64,000 nt of DNA from Clavibacter sp. (GTDB taxonomy: Bacteria > Actinomycetota > Actinomycetes > Nanopelagicales > Nanopelagicaceae). The stretch covers positions 101,721 to 165,720 of the forward strand of contig BGOH01000004.1 of assembly GCA_003569145.1 (NCBI GenBank), written 5' to 3'. The notes beneath the pieces are model-generated. The model saw only the letters and a list, made by a program, of their open reading frames with translations, did no database searches and had not been told where the DNA came from. Below are positions 54,303 through 63,588 of this stretch, piece by piece (positions within the stretch are counted from its first letter, which is position 1; every line of letters starts with the position of its first letter). Made by a program: the position numbers and the translations under genes.

Positions 54303-56504
54303 TCATGCTGTAGTGACCCCCGTAATTCGAGCTATTTTGAAAGGGGTTATGGCATTAGTTGCATGGTCTCTAGCCACCAAGGTTCCAAGGGAGATTGAGA
54401 GCGGGTCAATGATGCGAAGTGAGACTCCGCCATTGGTATCGGCATAGCCAATACGAAGAGAGACGCCTTTTCCTAGATACTCATTAAGTAAATCCATTGT
54501 TTCATTGGCTGTTGTTCTAGGGATTTGGCCAACCGGGCGCTGCTCAGCTGCTCGCTCGCCAGTTCTTAACGTTCTAATAGCAACACTTAATATCGCAGAT
54601 GAAGGCTTACTCAACTCCCCAATAACCCTAGGTGGCTTAGGTCTTGATTTAGAGCGATTAGCTATTGGCATATTAATAACACTTCCCTTGGCATTTTCTC
54701 CCGCAGGAAAATACCCAGCGCCTCTTAACTCCTCCATAACTTCTCCGCTTTCACTATCACATATCAAAATCTCTGGAGCAATTTGTCGGAACGTTATATG
54801 AGAGAGTTTTTTATCAGAGGTAATTGCCGCAATTAAACTCTGATCTTCACAGCGAATGTAGGTATTGGCATAACCAACTCTAAGCTTTCCATGTTTCTTT
54901 GCGACATCACCAATCAAATATTCCAAAGGTTGAGGAATTGCGCTCTTTGAAACCTTATTTAGGAAAGCTCTAATCTCCTCACCTGAATGCCCATGATCTA
55001 GGCCGCGCCGAATAGAACTTTCACTAAAGCGATAGACAGTTGCGCCGCCTCGACTTTCAATATCTGCAAAGGTTGAGAGCATTCGAGCAACCTCTATTGT
55101 TAGCGGCCCTGGAGCAATAGCTGTGTTATCTGCCTGAACTAAAATATGTTCAACAGGTTTTGGAAGCGCGCCATTGATTCCCAAATCCTCTTCATCTTTC
55201 AAAAAACTCATCCCATATTGAGAGAGCGCCCCGCCGCCTGTAATTCCCAGCCACTCAGCTTCTCGAAGAGTCCATTGCACCAACTCTGAGGTTATTGAAA
55301 TACCGCGCCGGTGTGGATAGCGCCATAGAACAGCTGCCTTAACACTCTCTGGGTTAGCTGAGATTCCAGGGTTTTTAAGAAGCAAATCCAAGGTTAGGTT
55401 TCTAATTAAACTGGCATTACTTCTATCAAGTTCACTACTTAAAGCAGTTAAGTTTCGAGATTCACTTCTGCCAACAAGACCAGCAACTCTTGAAGTCACT
55501 CTCCAAAGACTTACTAGCTCGCTCCATTGAGCCTCTGGATCTTTGTTTTGCCAGAGATCAAAGAGAGTTGTAGGAATGATCTGCCCATCTGCCTCTAGAT
55601 TTATTAATCCTGATAGATAAGCAATCTCTGCAATAAATGCAGCACAACTTTCTTCAACTCCTAAGTGATCTGCAGCTTTCTTTAAATCTCTTACTCCAAG
55701 CCCTCCTGATTGGCGAGCACTTGGTGATTCCTCTGACCAGAAATTCAGTAGTTCAGCAACCCAGCGCAGAGTATTTGAAATTGAGGCTAACGCTGCTCTC
55801 TGGGTATCTACATCTTTAGTAGCCACTCCAGTTATCTTTGGCTCTGTTGGCAATAACTCTTTGTGAACTTTGTTTCCTCGAAGGTAAATCCCAACCTCTC
55901 TGGCAAGAGCAACAGTTGAGGTATCAATAGGAATCAAAAGATTATTTTCAAGAAGCCAATTTATTGGCGTTCCTTTCTTTCTAATATCTCCAACTTGCCC
56001 TCTTGGCGGGCCCCAAGTTAATTTCTCTAAAACTGCTTTAGCTCCTGCTGGCGCTTTATCTAGTAACTTCAAATCAATCTTTGTCGCTGACTCTGGTCCA
56101 AGACCAGCAGGTTCATTTCCAAGCAAATCTCTTACTGCTCTTGGCAATCTAAAACCAGCGCCATCTGAATAGATAAGAGCAAGTGATCGCAGGTGAAGAA
56201 TTACTTCCTGACTTGCCTTATCGCTAAGGGTGATTACTTCCTTTATTGTGAATGGATCTCTTAGGGCTGCGCAGACTTCAAGGACTTGGAATTGCCATTG
56301 ATTTAGCGTTTCTAGGGCTCTAAGCAGGCTGGGTGCAGAGCAGGCGCGAGTGGCAAGAGAGCTCATATCTGCAGGAATCGGAGTAATTAAATCTGGGCGG
56401 AGAGTAAATAACTTCTCTAGATCTTCATCGCTTCGCTCTCTAAGTTCAGCAGCAAAGGTAGGGCTAAAGCCCGAGGAACTATTTACTACACCTGTTAGCG
56501 ACAT
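54303..56504 (-). CDS. Helicase_C_3 (XPB-associated) protein
   Basis: A 733-residue protein without the Walker A motif. The C-terminal third has the Helicase_C_3/XPB-like segment (PVEHILVQADNTAIAPGPL, GGATVYRFSESSIRRGLDHG, and GKLRVGYANTYIRCEDQSLI in parts). The last 80 residues form a WYL-like basic end. It corresponds to Rv0862c, which lies next to the XPB gene in mycobacteria. Function is unestablished; association with XPB is inferred from conserved neighbourhood. Confidence 0.85.
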   Translation of the reverse strand: MSLTGVVNSSSGFSPTFAAELRERSDEDLEKLFTLRPDLITPIPADMSSLATRACSAPSLLRALETLNQWQFQVLEVCAALRDPFTIKEVITLSDKASQEVILHLRSLALIYSDGAGFRLPRAVRDLLGNEPAGLGPESATKIDLKLLDKAPAGAKAVLEKLTWGPPRGQVGDIRKKGTPINWLLENNLLIPIDTSTVALAREVGIYLRGNKVHKELLPTEPKITGVATKDVDTQRAALASISNTLRWVAELLNFWSEESPSARQSGGLGVRDLKKAADHLGVEESCAAFIAEIAYLSGLINLEADGQIIPTTLFDLWQNKDPEAQWSELVSLWRVTSRVAGLVGRSESRNLTALSSELDRSNASLIRNLTLDLLLKNPGISANPESVKAAVLWRYPHRRGISITSELVQWTLREAEWLGITGGGALSQYGMSFLKDEEDLGINGALPKPVEHILVQADNTAIAPGPLTIEVARMLSTFADIESRGGATVYRFSESSIRRGLDHGHSGEEIRAFLNKVSKSAIPQPLEYLIGDVAKKHGKLRVGYANTYIRCEDQSLIAAITSDKKLSHITFRQIAPEILICDSESGEVMEELRGAGYFPAGENAKGSVINMPIANRSKSRPKPPRVIGELSKPSSAILSVAIRTLRTGERAAEQRPVGQIPRTTANETMDLLNEYLGKGVSLRIGYADTNGGVSLRIIDPLSISLGTLVARDHATNAITPFKIARITGVTTA

Positions 56505-56552
56505 AACTGGCCTACATTACCGAAGAAGTTAAGTCCTTGTCTGCCTGGAAGA

Positions 56553-57314
56553 TTATTTGGAAGATCTTCTAATTCCCGAGGTACAAAAAACCCAGAATCC
56601 GGCTAGACGAGAGATAAAAGGACCAATGAAACGATTTAACCAGCGTAGCCTTCTAAAATCATGTACCGGCCAGCTCTGCGCAAATGCAATAATACGAAGT
56701 TTGGCATCAGGATTGATAGCTCTTGGATGGCCTACTGCGCTTAGAAGTGGCAGGTCATTATGAGAATCAGAGTATGCAAAACAATCTTTAAGATCTATTC
56801 CTCGTTCTTTTGTTAGTTCAGTAATCGCAATTGCTTTCTCTTTGCCATGAAGAAGTTTTCCATTGAGATTTCCAGTGTATTTACCATCTTTCACTTCAGC
56901 TTTTGTTCCAATTGCTCCGGTGAAACCAAGGCGCTCTGCAATTAAATTTGCAAAGTCCTCAGGGGAGGCTGTTACTAACCAGACTTCATCTCCAGAACTT
57001 AAATGCTCTTTTGCAAGCTCAATTGTTCCTTGCCAAATAGATGGTGAAACAAATTCACTGTAGATCTGCTCTCCAATTATTCGAATCTCTTTAACATCAT
57101 GGCCACCAATGAAATCTGTTGCAGCCTTTTGAAAGCGGCTAATAACTTCTGACTTTTCAGTTCCAGTCATTCGGAAGCGAATGTTGGCAAGAACCCATGC
57201 CCCGATATCTCGCTTGGTGAAAAAACCACGGTTATACATACCCTTACCTAGAAAATAGAGGGTCGATCCACGGGTGATTGTGTTATCTACATCAAAGAAA
57301 GCTATCCGTGGCAT
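56553..57314 (-). CDS. HAD-IB family phosphatase (SerB1-like)
   Basis: A haloacid-dehalogenase phosphatase of subfamily IB. Motif I is FFDVDNTITRGS, motif II falls in VWLVTASPEDF, and motif III/IV is AYSDSHNDLPLLSAVG. Residues about 60-110 form the cap. The 253-residue length and C-terminal hydrophobic RLAGFWVFCTSG tail fit the actinobacterial SerB1-like proteins (Rv0505c type). The substrate may be phosphoserine or a phospholipid precursor; unknown. It is divergent from the histidine phosphatase gene. Confidence 0.88.
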   Translation of the reverse strand: MPRIAFFDVDNTITRGSTLYFLGKGMYNRGFFTKRDIGAWVLANIRFRMTGTEKSEVISRFQKAATDFIGGHDVKEIRIIGEQIYSEFVSPSIWQGTIELAKEHLSSGDEVWLVTASPEDFANLIAERLGFTGAIGTKAEVKDGKYTGNLNGKLLHGKEKAIAITELTKERGIDLKDCFAYSDSHNDLPLLSAVGHPRAINPDAKLRIIAFAQSWPVHDFRRLRWLNRFIGPFISRLAGFWVFCTSGIRRSSK

Positions 57315-57367
57315 GAAGTCAGAGTAGCGAAAAGCGCAGTATTACTTCTGCCTTTATGCTTAAGGCT

Positions 57368-58008
57368 ATGAGCGATGAGGCAGCAATTTCACAGAGTGTT
57401 CATCTCCTGCGCCATGGCCAAGTTGAGAACCCAAAAAACATTCTCTATGGCCGCCAGCCAGGCTGGAAACTTTCAGAGCGAGGCCATGAAATGGCTAAGA
57501 CTGTAGCGACCTGGAGTAAAGAGCTCTCACTTGGAGCAATTCATGCATCGCCACTTGAGCGAGCACAGCAAACTGCTGCGCCGATTGCAGCACAACATGG
57601 CTTAACAATTAAGACAGATGAGAATTTGATTGAAGCTGAAAATATCTTTGAAGGAAAACCATTTGATGTTTCAGGCGCGATTAAACGCCCAGCTACCTGG
57701 CGCCATCTCTGGAATCCTTGGCGCCCTTCCTGGGGCGAGCCTTATAAAGTGCAAGTATCTCGAATGAGTAAGGCTGTTAACGACGCACGCCTAGCAGCAG
57801 ATGGAAAGATGCTTTACTTGTTTCACATCAATTGCCGATTTGGATTATGCGTCTATCAATTGAAGGAAGATCTTTTCTCCATGATCCAAGAAAACGCCAA
57901 TGCACACTTGCCTCAGTTACTAGCATTCACTTTGATAAGAGCGGAAAAGTGTTAGGTCTTACCTATAGTGAACCTGCTGCGCATCTACTTCCAGATAATA
58001 AAAAATGA
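57368..58008 (+). CDS. Histidine phosphatase (phosphoglycerate mutase-like; frame broken once)
   Basis: The catalytic RHG motif is in HLLRHGQVENPKN, with further family blocks HASPLERAQQTAAPI and LIEAENIFEGKPF. Adding one A in the run 57805-57807 restores the late catalytic His (DGKDALLVSHQLPIW) and reading continues to 58008, about 213 residues, overlapping the next gene by four bases. Uncorrected, the second His and the whole C-terminus are lost. Met 57356 is an alternative start. It is the first gene of the cytochrome c maturation operon, as Rv0525 is in mycobacteria. Confidence 0.87.
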
Positions 58009-58544
58009 GAAAACTAATAATTCTTCTTTGCCTGCCATTACTAATAGCATGTTCGAGCAATGGAGTAACTAGCGGTGATGAACAGGCATTTATCTCAGGA
58101 AATGGTGTAGCTACATATATCTCACCTGATAAGAGAAAAGTAGCTCCAGAAATTTCTGGCCCCACTTTAAGTGGTGGAAGCTTTCAAGCAGAGCCAGGAA
58201 AGCTATTGATTCTCAATGTCTGGGCTTCGTGGTGCTCTCCCTGTAGGGCAGAGGCAGGAGCCTTGCAAGAACTCTCTGTCGCTTATCCAGAGGTTCAATT
58301 CCTAGGAGTTCTAACGAGGGATACTCGAGTAGCTGCGCAATCATTTGTTGATCGCTTTGGCATTACCTACCCCTCATTAACTGATGATGCTATTTTGCTT
58401 CAGTTTCATGGACAGTTAATTCCAAATGCCATTCCAACAACCCTAATAATTGATAGTCAATCTAGAGTTGCAGCAAGAATTAGCGGCGAAGTTACTTATT
58501 CCTCACTTAAGGAGTTAATTGAAAGAGTAAAGAGCGATGAGTGA
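58005..58544 (+). CDS. resA: TlpA/ResA-like thioredoxin lipoprotein
   Basis: An exported thiol-disulfide oxidoreductase that keeps the apocytochrome CxxCH cysteines reduced. A lipobox (LLIACSS) near residue 16 predicts lipid anchoring to the outer face of the membrane. The active site is WASWCSPCRAEAG and the cis-Pro region IPTTLIIDS. The 179-residue length fits. It overlaps the ccdA gene by eight bases, and electrons would come from CcdA. Confidence 0.9.
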   Translation: MRKLIILLCLPLLIACSSNGVTSGDEQAFISGNGVATYISPDKRKVAPEISGPTLSGGSFQAEPGKLLILNVWASWCSPCRAEAGALQELSVAYPEVQFLGVLTRDTRVAAQSFVDRFGITYPSLTDDAILLQFHGQLIPNAIPTTLIIDSQSRVAARISGEVTYSSLKELIERVKSDE

Positions 58545-59262
58545 TTTTCTAGTTAATCAGGTATTTGACGGCAGCCTTCTTGCTGCCAGCTTAGTTGCAC
58601 TTATTGCAGGTTTAATTTCTTTTGCTTCGCCTTGTGTATTGCCACTACTTCCTGGTTATTTGGGTTATGTATCAGGAGCTTTTGCATCTAAAGGGCGGTT
58701 TCTTCTAGGTTCATTCTTATTTGTTCTTGGATTCGCATTTTTATTTATGACCTATGGTGTGGCTTTTGGCGCTCTAGGTGATGCGATATTAAGTAGTTCA
58801 TCAATTCTTGCGCGCCTTCTTGGAGTCTTAACGATCTTCTTTGGATTAATCTTTCTATTTTCAGAGAAGTTCTATAGATCCTTTAAATTCCCTTTTGTTG
58901 CCTCAACAGGACTAATAAGCGCGCCGATTCTTGGCTTTATGTTTGGCCTTGGCTGGACACCATGTATTGGTCCAACACTTGGCGCTGTGCAGACTCTAGC
59001 TTTGATCGAAGCTAGCGCAACACGTGGCGCGATTCTTTCTCTCTTTTATTGCATAGGACTTGGTGCGCCTTTTATTTTCTTTGCACTCTTTTTAGAGCGC
59101 TCAAATAAGTTTCGTCGTTATCTAATCCAAAGAGGTCAGGTAATTTCAATTATTGGTGGCCTATTTCTTATATCCATTGGTCTGCTCCAAGTATTTGGTC
59201 TCTGGGAAGATTTGATGGCATCACTACGCGGCACTATTAGCTCATTTATTCCGGTGATTTAA
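58537..59262 (+). CDS. ccdA: Cytochrome c biogenesis protein CcdA
   Basis: A membrane protein that passes reducing power from cytoplasmic thioredoxin across the membrane. Six hydrophobic helices lie in 241 residues. The two redox Cys are in SFASPCVLPLLPGYLGY and GLGWTPCIGPTLGAV. The start lies eight bases inside the resA end, and the stop touches resB. The cytoplasmic trx/trxB of this window could feed it. Confidence 0.95.
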   Translation: MSDFLVNQVFDGSLLAASLVALIAGLISFASPCVLPLLPGYLGYVSGAFASKGRFLLGSFLFVLGFAFLFMTYGVAFGALGDAILSSSSILARLLGVLTIFFGLIFLFSEKFYRSFKFPFVASTGLISAPILGFMFGLGWTPCIGPTLGAVQTLALIEASATRGAILSLFYCIGLGAPFIFFALFLERSNKFRRYLIQRGQVISIIGGLFLISIGLLQVFGLWEDLMASLRGTISSFIPVI

Positions 59263-60713
59263 TGAGTGCGCCCGAGCTAGGAACTACATCACTTCTTCGC
59301 TTTCTATGGCGTCAATTAACAAGTATGCGCACAGCTCTGATTTTGCTGCTATTACTTGGTGTTGCATCAATTCCTGGATCGATATTTCCGCAGCGAACAC
59401 AGAGCCCACTAAAAGTTCGTGAATACTTTGATGATGATCCAAACGGAGCTAAGTGGCTAGATCGCTTCTATCTATTTGATGTCTATGGCTCTCCCTGGTT
59501 CTCTGCTATCTATCTTCTTCTTTTTATCTCTCTAGTTGGTTGCGTATTACCTAGATCTTTTCATTATTTTAAAGAGATATTTAAAGCTCCCCCTGCTGCT
59601 CCATCAATACTAAACACAATGGAGAGTTTTCAAGTAAGCCCAGCCAGTCTAGAAAGAGCTGAAGCATGGTTAAAGAAAAATAGATTTAGGATTTCAAAAA
59701 CAAGTGATTCAATATCAGCAGAGAAAGGGTATTTAAGAGAGACTGGCAATTTACTCTTCCATCTATCTTTAATTGTAGTTCTACTAGGCATTGCTGGAAG
59801 TTCAGTATTTGGAATGAGAGGTGAGGCGATTGTCAATGTTGGCGAGCGATTTATTAATACTCCAACAAATTATGACAATCTCACCCCAGGACGGTTCTTT
59901 TCTCTTGAATCTCTTCCAACTTTTACTATTAGAGTAAATAATTTTTCAGCCACTTATGACCGTAAAACTTCTCAAGCCTTAGATTATGAGTTAAAAGTCA
60001 CCACTAAAGATTCTCTGGATTCATCTGAAGTTAATCAGATAGTCAAGGTAAATAAGCCGCTCACCTTTGGCTCAACAAGGGTTTATCTTCAAGCTAATGG
60101 TTACTCACCTCTTGTTACAGTTAGAGATAGCGCAGGTATTGTTAAATTTGAAGGCCCAGTTCCATTTCTTCCCCAAGATTCAAACTTAAGTTCAATAGGT
60201 GCAATCAAGGTTCCTGATATGGAGCCACAGATTGGTTTTGTAAGCTCTTTTTTCCCAACTGCTGCAAGAGATGAAGTTCGCGGTGGCTTCTCTTCATTTC
60301 CTGAGCTACTTGATCCAAGGCTTCTAGTTTCAGTTTGGAAGGGAGATTTAAAGATGGATGATGGCGTTCCACAATCCATCTATCGAATCGACACTACAGA
60401 TATGGAGCGAATTGGACTCTGGGCGCTAAGCATCGGTGAGAGCTACTCCTTTGAGGTGGGGTCAATCACACTTAATGGAGTTGTTCCTTGGGTAAATCTT
60501 CAAGTGGTTAGAGATCCCGGCAAGCAATACGCTCTAATTGGAAGTATTCTCGCCATTGTTGGTCTTCTTATCTCACTCTTTATTCGTCAGAGACGGATAT
60601 GGGTTAGAGAAGTTGGGGGCAGTTTAGAAATCGCAGGGCTTGCTCTTAATAAGCTACCAGGGCTAGAAGATGAGATAGGTAAGATGATTCAAGAGTTAGG
60701 TGATCAAAAGTGA
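59262..60713 (+). CDS. resB: Cytochrome c biogenesis protein ResB (Ccs1)
   Basis: One half of the System II cytochrome c synthase, working with CcsA to move heme out and attach it. The protein has three N-terminal transmembrane helices, a large extracytoplasmic domain with the conserved PLTFGSTRVYLQ and a final helix (YALIGSILAIVGLLISLF). The conserved N-terminal ALILLLLLGVASIPGSIFPQ is seen. The 483-residue length is typical. It sits between ccdA and ccsB with one- and four-base overlaps. Confidence 0.94.
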   Translation: MSAPELGTTSLLRFLWRQLTSMRTALILLLLLGVASIPGSIFPQRTQSPLKVREYFDDDPNGAKWLDRFYLFDVYGSPWFSAIYLLLFISLVGCVLPRSFHYFKEIFKAPPAAPSILNTMESFQVSPASLERAEAWLKKNRFRISKTSDSISAEKGYLRETGNLLFHLSLIVVLLGIAGSSVFGMRGEAIVNVGERFINTPTNYDNLTPGRFFSLESLPTFTIRVNNFSATYDRKTSQALDYELKVTTKDSLDSSEVNQIVKVNKPLTFGSTRVYLQANGYSPLVTVRDSAGIVKFEGPVPFLPQDSNLSSIGAIKVPDMEPQIGFVSSFFPTAARDEVRGGFSSFPELLDPRLLVSVWKGDLKMDDGVPQSIYRIDTTDMERIGLWALSIGESYSFEVGSITLNGVVPWVNLQVVRDPGKQYALIGSILAIVGLLISLFIRQRRIWVREVGGSLEIAGLALNKLPGLEDEIGKMIQELGDQK

Positions 60714-61606
60714 GTCAGAGCGATTGGGCATATCTATCAAACGATCTAATTTATGCCGCTCTTGCTCTCTTTGCGCTTTCATTTCTCTCCTACACCTATG
60801 AAACTGCATTTTCACTACGTGCAAATAAAATTTCAGGTGATAAACATTTAGATCGAAGCATTACCACTAAATCAAGAAAAGTAGCCAGCATCGTATTCTT
60901 ATTAGCAACAGCATCCCTAACTCTGGCGGTAATTGCGCGTGGAATTTCAGCTGAGCGAATACCACTTGGCAATATGTATGAATATTCAATAACAGGCGCA
61001 ATGACATTTGCATTGGCATATTTAATAATTGGGCTTAAATATGACTTAAGTTGGCTTGGTCTACCTAGTTCAATCCTAATTCTTTTAATTCTTGGAACAG
61101 CTATCACTCTTTTATATAGACCAAGTGCTCCACTAGTTCCAGCGCTGCAATCTAGCTGGTTAGTGATTCACGTATCTTCAGCAATTCTCTCTGGTGGAAT
61201 CTTTTTGCTTTCAAATACGGTAGCTGGCGCTTATCTCTGGTTAGATCGTATTGAGAGAAAAGGCGAGAGAGGTGAGTTTGCAAAAAGACTTCCATCTCTT
61301 GAGAGCTTAGATCAGCTTTCATATCGCTTAGTAGCATTTGTCTTTCCGCTATGGACCTTTGCAGTTATCTCTGGCGCTATCTGGGCAGAGGCAGCTTGGG
61401 GTCGCTATTGGGGATGGGATCCAAAAGAGACTTGGGCATTTATTACCTGGATTCTCTATGCCTCATATTTACATGCGCGAGTGACCGCAGGATGGAAGGG
61501 AAGAAAGGCAGCTTGGCTCTGCCTAATTGCTGGATCTTCTTATCTATTTAATTATGTTTATATCAATGTATGGGGAAGCGGAAGACATACCTATAGCGGT
61601 CTATAG
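60710..61606 (+). CDS. ccsB: Cytochrome c biogenesis protein CcsB/CcsA (heme-handling)
   Basis: The heme-binding half of System II cytochrome c synthase. About eight hydrophobic helices lie in 298 residues; the Trp-rich WWD-type motif is WGRYWGWDPKETWAFITW. Heme-ligand His candidates are in WLVIHVSSAI, SYLHARVT and the C-terminal GSGRHTYSG. The GTG start overlaps the resB stop. It is the last gene of the operon and converges with an acetyltransferase gene. Confidence 0.95.
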   Translation: MSQSDWAYLSNDLIYAALALFALSFLSYTYETAFSLRANKISGDKHLDRSITTKSRKVASIVFLLATASLTLAVIARGISAERIPLGNMYEYSITGAMTFALAYLIIGLKYDLSWLGLPSSILILLILGTAITLLYRPSAPLVPALQSSWLVIHVSSAILSGGIFLLSNTVAGAYLWLDRIERKGERGEFAKRLPSLESLDQLSYRLVAFVFPLWTFAVISGAIWAEAAWGRYWGWDPKETWAFITWILYASYLHARVTAGWKGRKAAWLCLIAGSSYLFNYVYINVWGSGRHTYSGL

Positions 61607-61909
61607 ATCAAACTTTGCTCGCTGGCCCTCTGGGACTAAGTGAAGATACTTCTCGCTATTTTTCTTAATATAGGCAGAGACAAAAGAACAGTAAGGCGCA
61701 ACCTCAAGATTTTGCTCAAGTGCTTCATCTAAAGCTTCTTTTATTAGTTGACTGCCCAACCCTTTACCACCAAATCTAGGATCTATTTCTGTATGGGTAT
61801 AGGAAATCTTTTGATTAGCAATCTTAAACTCTGCAAAGCCTGCTAGCTCTCCATCAAAATAGATTTCAAATCTATTGAGCACTTCACTTTTCAAGATAGA
61901 AATACTCAT
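61601..61909 (-). CDS. GNAT-type N-acetyltransferase, short YjdJ-like
   Basis: A 102-residue single GNAT domain. The acetyl-CoA motif is RFGGKGLGSQLIKEAL, preceded by ISYTHTEIDP and followed by CSFVSAYIKKNSEKY. This is the small YjdJ/GCN5-related type whose substrate is unknown. It overlaps the ccsB end by six bases in the opposite direction. It is divergent from the next acetyltransferase. Confidence 0.88.
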   Translation of the reverse strand: MSISILKSEVLNRFEIYFDGELAGFAEFKIANQKISYTHTEIDPRFGGKGLGSQLIKEALDEALEQNLEVAPYCSFVSAYIKKNSEKYLHLVPEGQRAKFDL

Positions 61910-61972
61910 AAGAGCACCGTATCAAAAAGGACTATTGTTGATAAGAAACCCGCCATACTCCATAATTCTGAT

Positions 61973-62448
61973 ATGTCTACTGAGATAACTGTTACAGAAC
62001 TCTCAAGCGATGATTGGCCTCGTTTAAGAGATCTGCGACTAGCAGCCCTTGCTGATAGCCCAGCAATACTTGCAGGCAAATTAGATGAAGAACGAAATTT
62101 CACAGAAGAGCAATGGCGAGAGACTTTCAAGAAACTTTCATATGTTGTGGCATCAATTGATGGAAAAGATGTAGCAATGATTAACGTAGAAAACTTGGTA
62201 GGAGACTTTGGGGCAACATGTTGGCTTGGTGGTCTCTGGTCTAATCCAGAGTATCGAGGATCTGGCGCAGTTAGAGCGATTTTTAATTACATGGATTCTG
62301 TCGCTAGTAAACGTGGCTGGATGGTTCAAGGTTTGGGAGTGATGGAGAGCAATACCAGCGCCATTGCAGTTTTTGAAAGTATGGTTTTACCAAACGAGGC
62401 GACCGCGTTGAAAGTAGAGGAAAGCAGGAAACTATTACTTTAGAATGA
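61973..62448 (+). CDS. GNAT-family N-acetyltransferase (frame broken once near its end)
   Basis: A GCN5-type acetyltransferase of about 158 residues. The acetyl-CoA-binding region is WSNPEYRGSGAVRAIFNYM, and the N-terminus VTELSSDDWPRLRDLRLAAL is typical. Adding one G at 62383-62384 restores the canonical end FESMGFTKRGDRVESRGKQE and a stop at 62446-62448, instead of the aberrant tail of the uncorrected frame. The substrate is unknown. Confidence 0.82.
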
Positions 62449-62456
62449 TTAAGAGC

Positions 62457-62712
62457 TTATAACTTCCCAAGAAAATCAGGATTATCATCTGGCGGAATAA
62501 TTTTCCGCTTGCGCCTTCCGCGCCCGTTTCCTTTTGGGCGACCAGCAATAATCCAGGCAATAGATCCAATAGCTGGCACAAAAATAATGATGACTAGCCA
62601 AGCCCATTTAGGCAAACTTCTAATGTTATTTTCTGAAGTGCGCGAGCATCAATGATGCTAAATATCATCAAGCCAGAGTGATAATTGCAGCTATTACTGC
62701 CCATTTGACCAT
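62457..62712 (-). CDS. PLDc_N-domain small membrane protein (frame broken twice)
   Basis: An 85-residue membrane peptide that is not visible as one open frame. It starts at Met 62712 with MVKWAVIAAIITLAL (first helix), and after two one-base losses in TT runs it continues as SENNIRSLPKWAWLVIIIF, then VPAIGSIAWIIAGRPKG and a basic GRRKRKII tail ending at 62457. The motif LPKWAW-x(8)-P-x-x-G-S-I-A-W-x-x-x-G-R-P is the PLD-nuclease N-terminal (PLDc_N) signature common in Actinobacteria. Function is unknown. It follows menA by nine bases. Confidence 0.75.
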
Positions 62713-62721
62713 GGATTTATT

Positions 62722-63588
62722 TTACCGCGCAATTAACAAGGCTGCTAAAGAAAGAGCTGCAGAATAAATAATCTGAATTCGACCAGTTTTAGCCAGGAGG
62801 TCCACTAGTTCTATCCCGCTTGCGCCTTGCTTTACTGAATCTAACAGATTTAATCGCAAGTGGCGCGCTTATTAAAGCTATTAGGTAGTAGGGGGAGAAA
62901 ATACTTAAAGCAGCTGAAATCACTAGAGCGAAGAAGATTAGCCATCGTATAAATCGCGGCTCTGGACATCGCCGATGATTACTGCCAGGGTCTCTTTCCT
63001 ACCTGAGCATCTTTAGGAAGATCTCTTAAGTTTATTTAAGGTAAGAATTGCACATGAGAGAGCACCTAGAGCAAATGAAGCAAGAAGGACCTCTGATGAT
63101 AATTGCTCAACATGAACGAAGTAAGTTCCATTTGTAGCAATAACTCCAAAGAAGATAAATACTGAGACCTCGCCAAATCCCATATATCCATAAGGTTTAG
63201 AACCAGCGGTATATCCCCAAGCAGCAGCGATTGAGATTAAACCAATTGGAATTAGCGCCCAGGAAGTTCTATAAGAGAGCAAAAGCCCAGCGAGGGCTGC
63301 TAGAGCAAAGGATAGGAAAGCTGCATTTCTTACTTTGATTGGTTTTGAAAGCCCTGATGCCACCAAGCGAATTGGTCCAACTCGGTCGTTATCAGTGCCT
63401 TTAATTCCATCTGAATATCATTTGCATAATTGACTCCAATTTGAAGGAATAAGCAACGATTAAAGCTAGAAAAAGTGAAGTAGTGAAGCGTTATAGCCAG
63501 CGAATGCAGTGCCAACTAATACTGGCGCTATTGCAGCATAGAGCGTTTTGGGTCTTGCTCCCTGTACCCACTGCTCAGCTGTTGTCAT
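62722..63588 (-). CDS. menA: 1,4-dihydroxy-2-naphthoate polyprenyltransferase MenA (many frame breaks)
   Basis: MenA attaches the isoprenoid tail in menaquinone synthesis. Reading across frames gives a colinear protein of about 290 residues: WVQGARPKTLYAAIAPVLVG, IGVNYANDYSDGIKGTDNDR (Mg-binding D motifs), VGPIRLVASGLS, AGSKPYGYMGFGEVSVFIFFG, the second Asp motif NNLRDLPKDAQVGK, LISAPLA, and LLAKTGRIQIIYSAAL before TAA at 62722. At least seven frame changes are needed. Since all conserved blocks remain in order, I interpret this as error-rich sequence, but true decay cannot be excluded. Its start overlaps the menE end. Confidence 0.75.
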
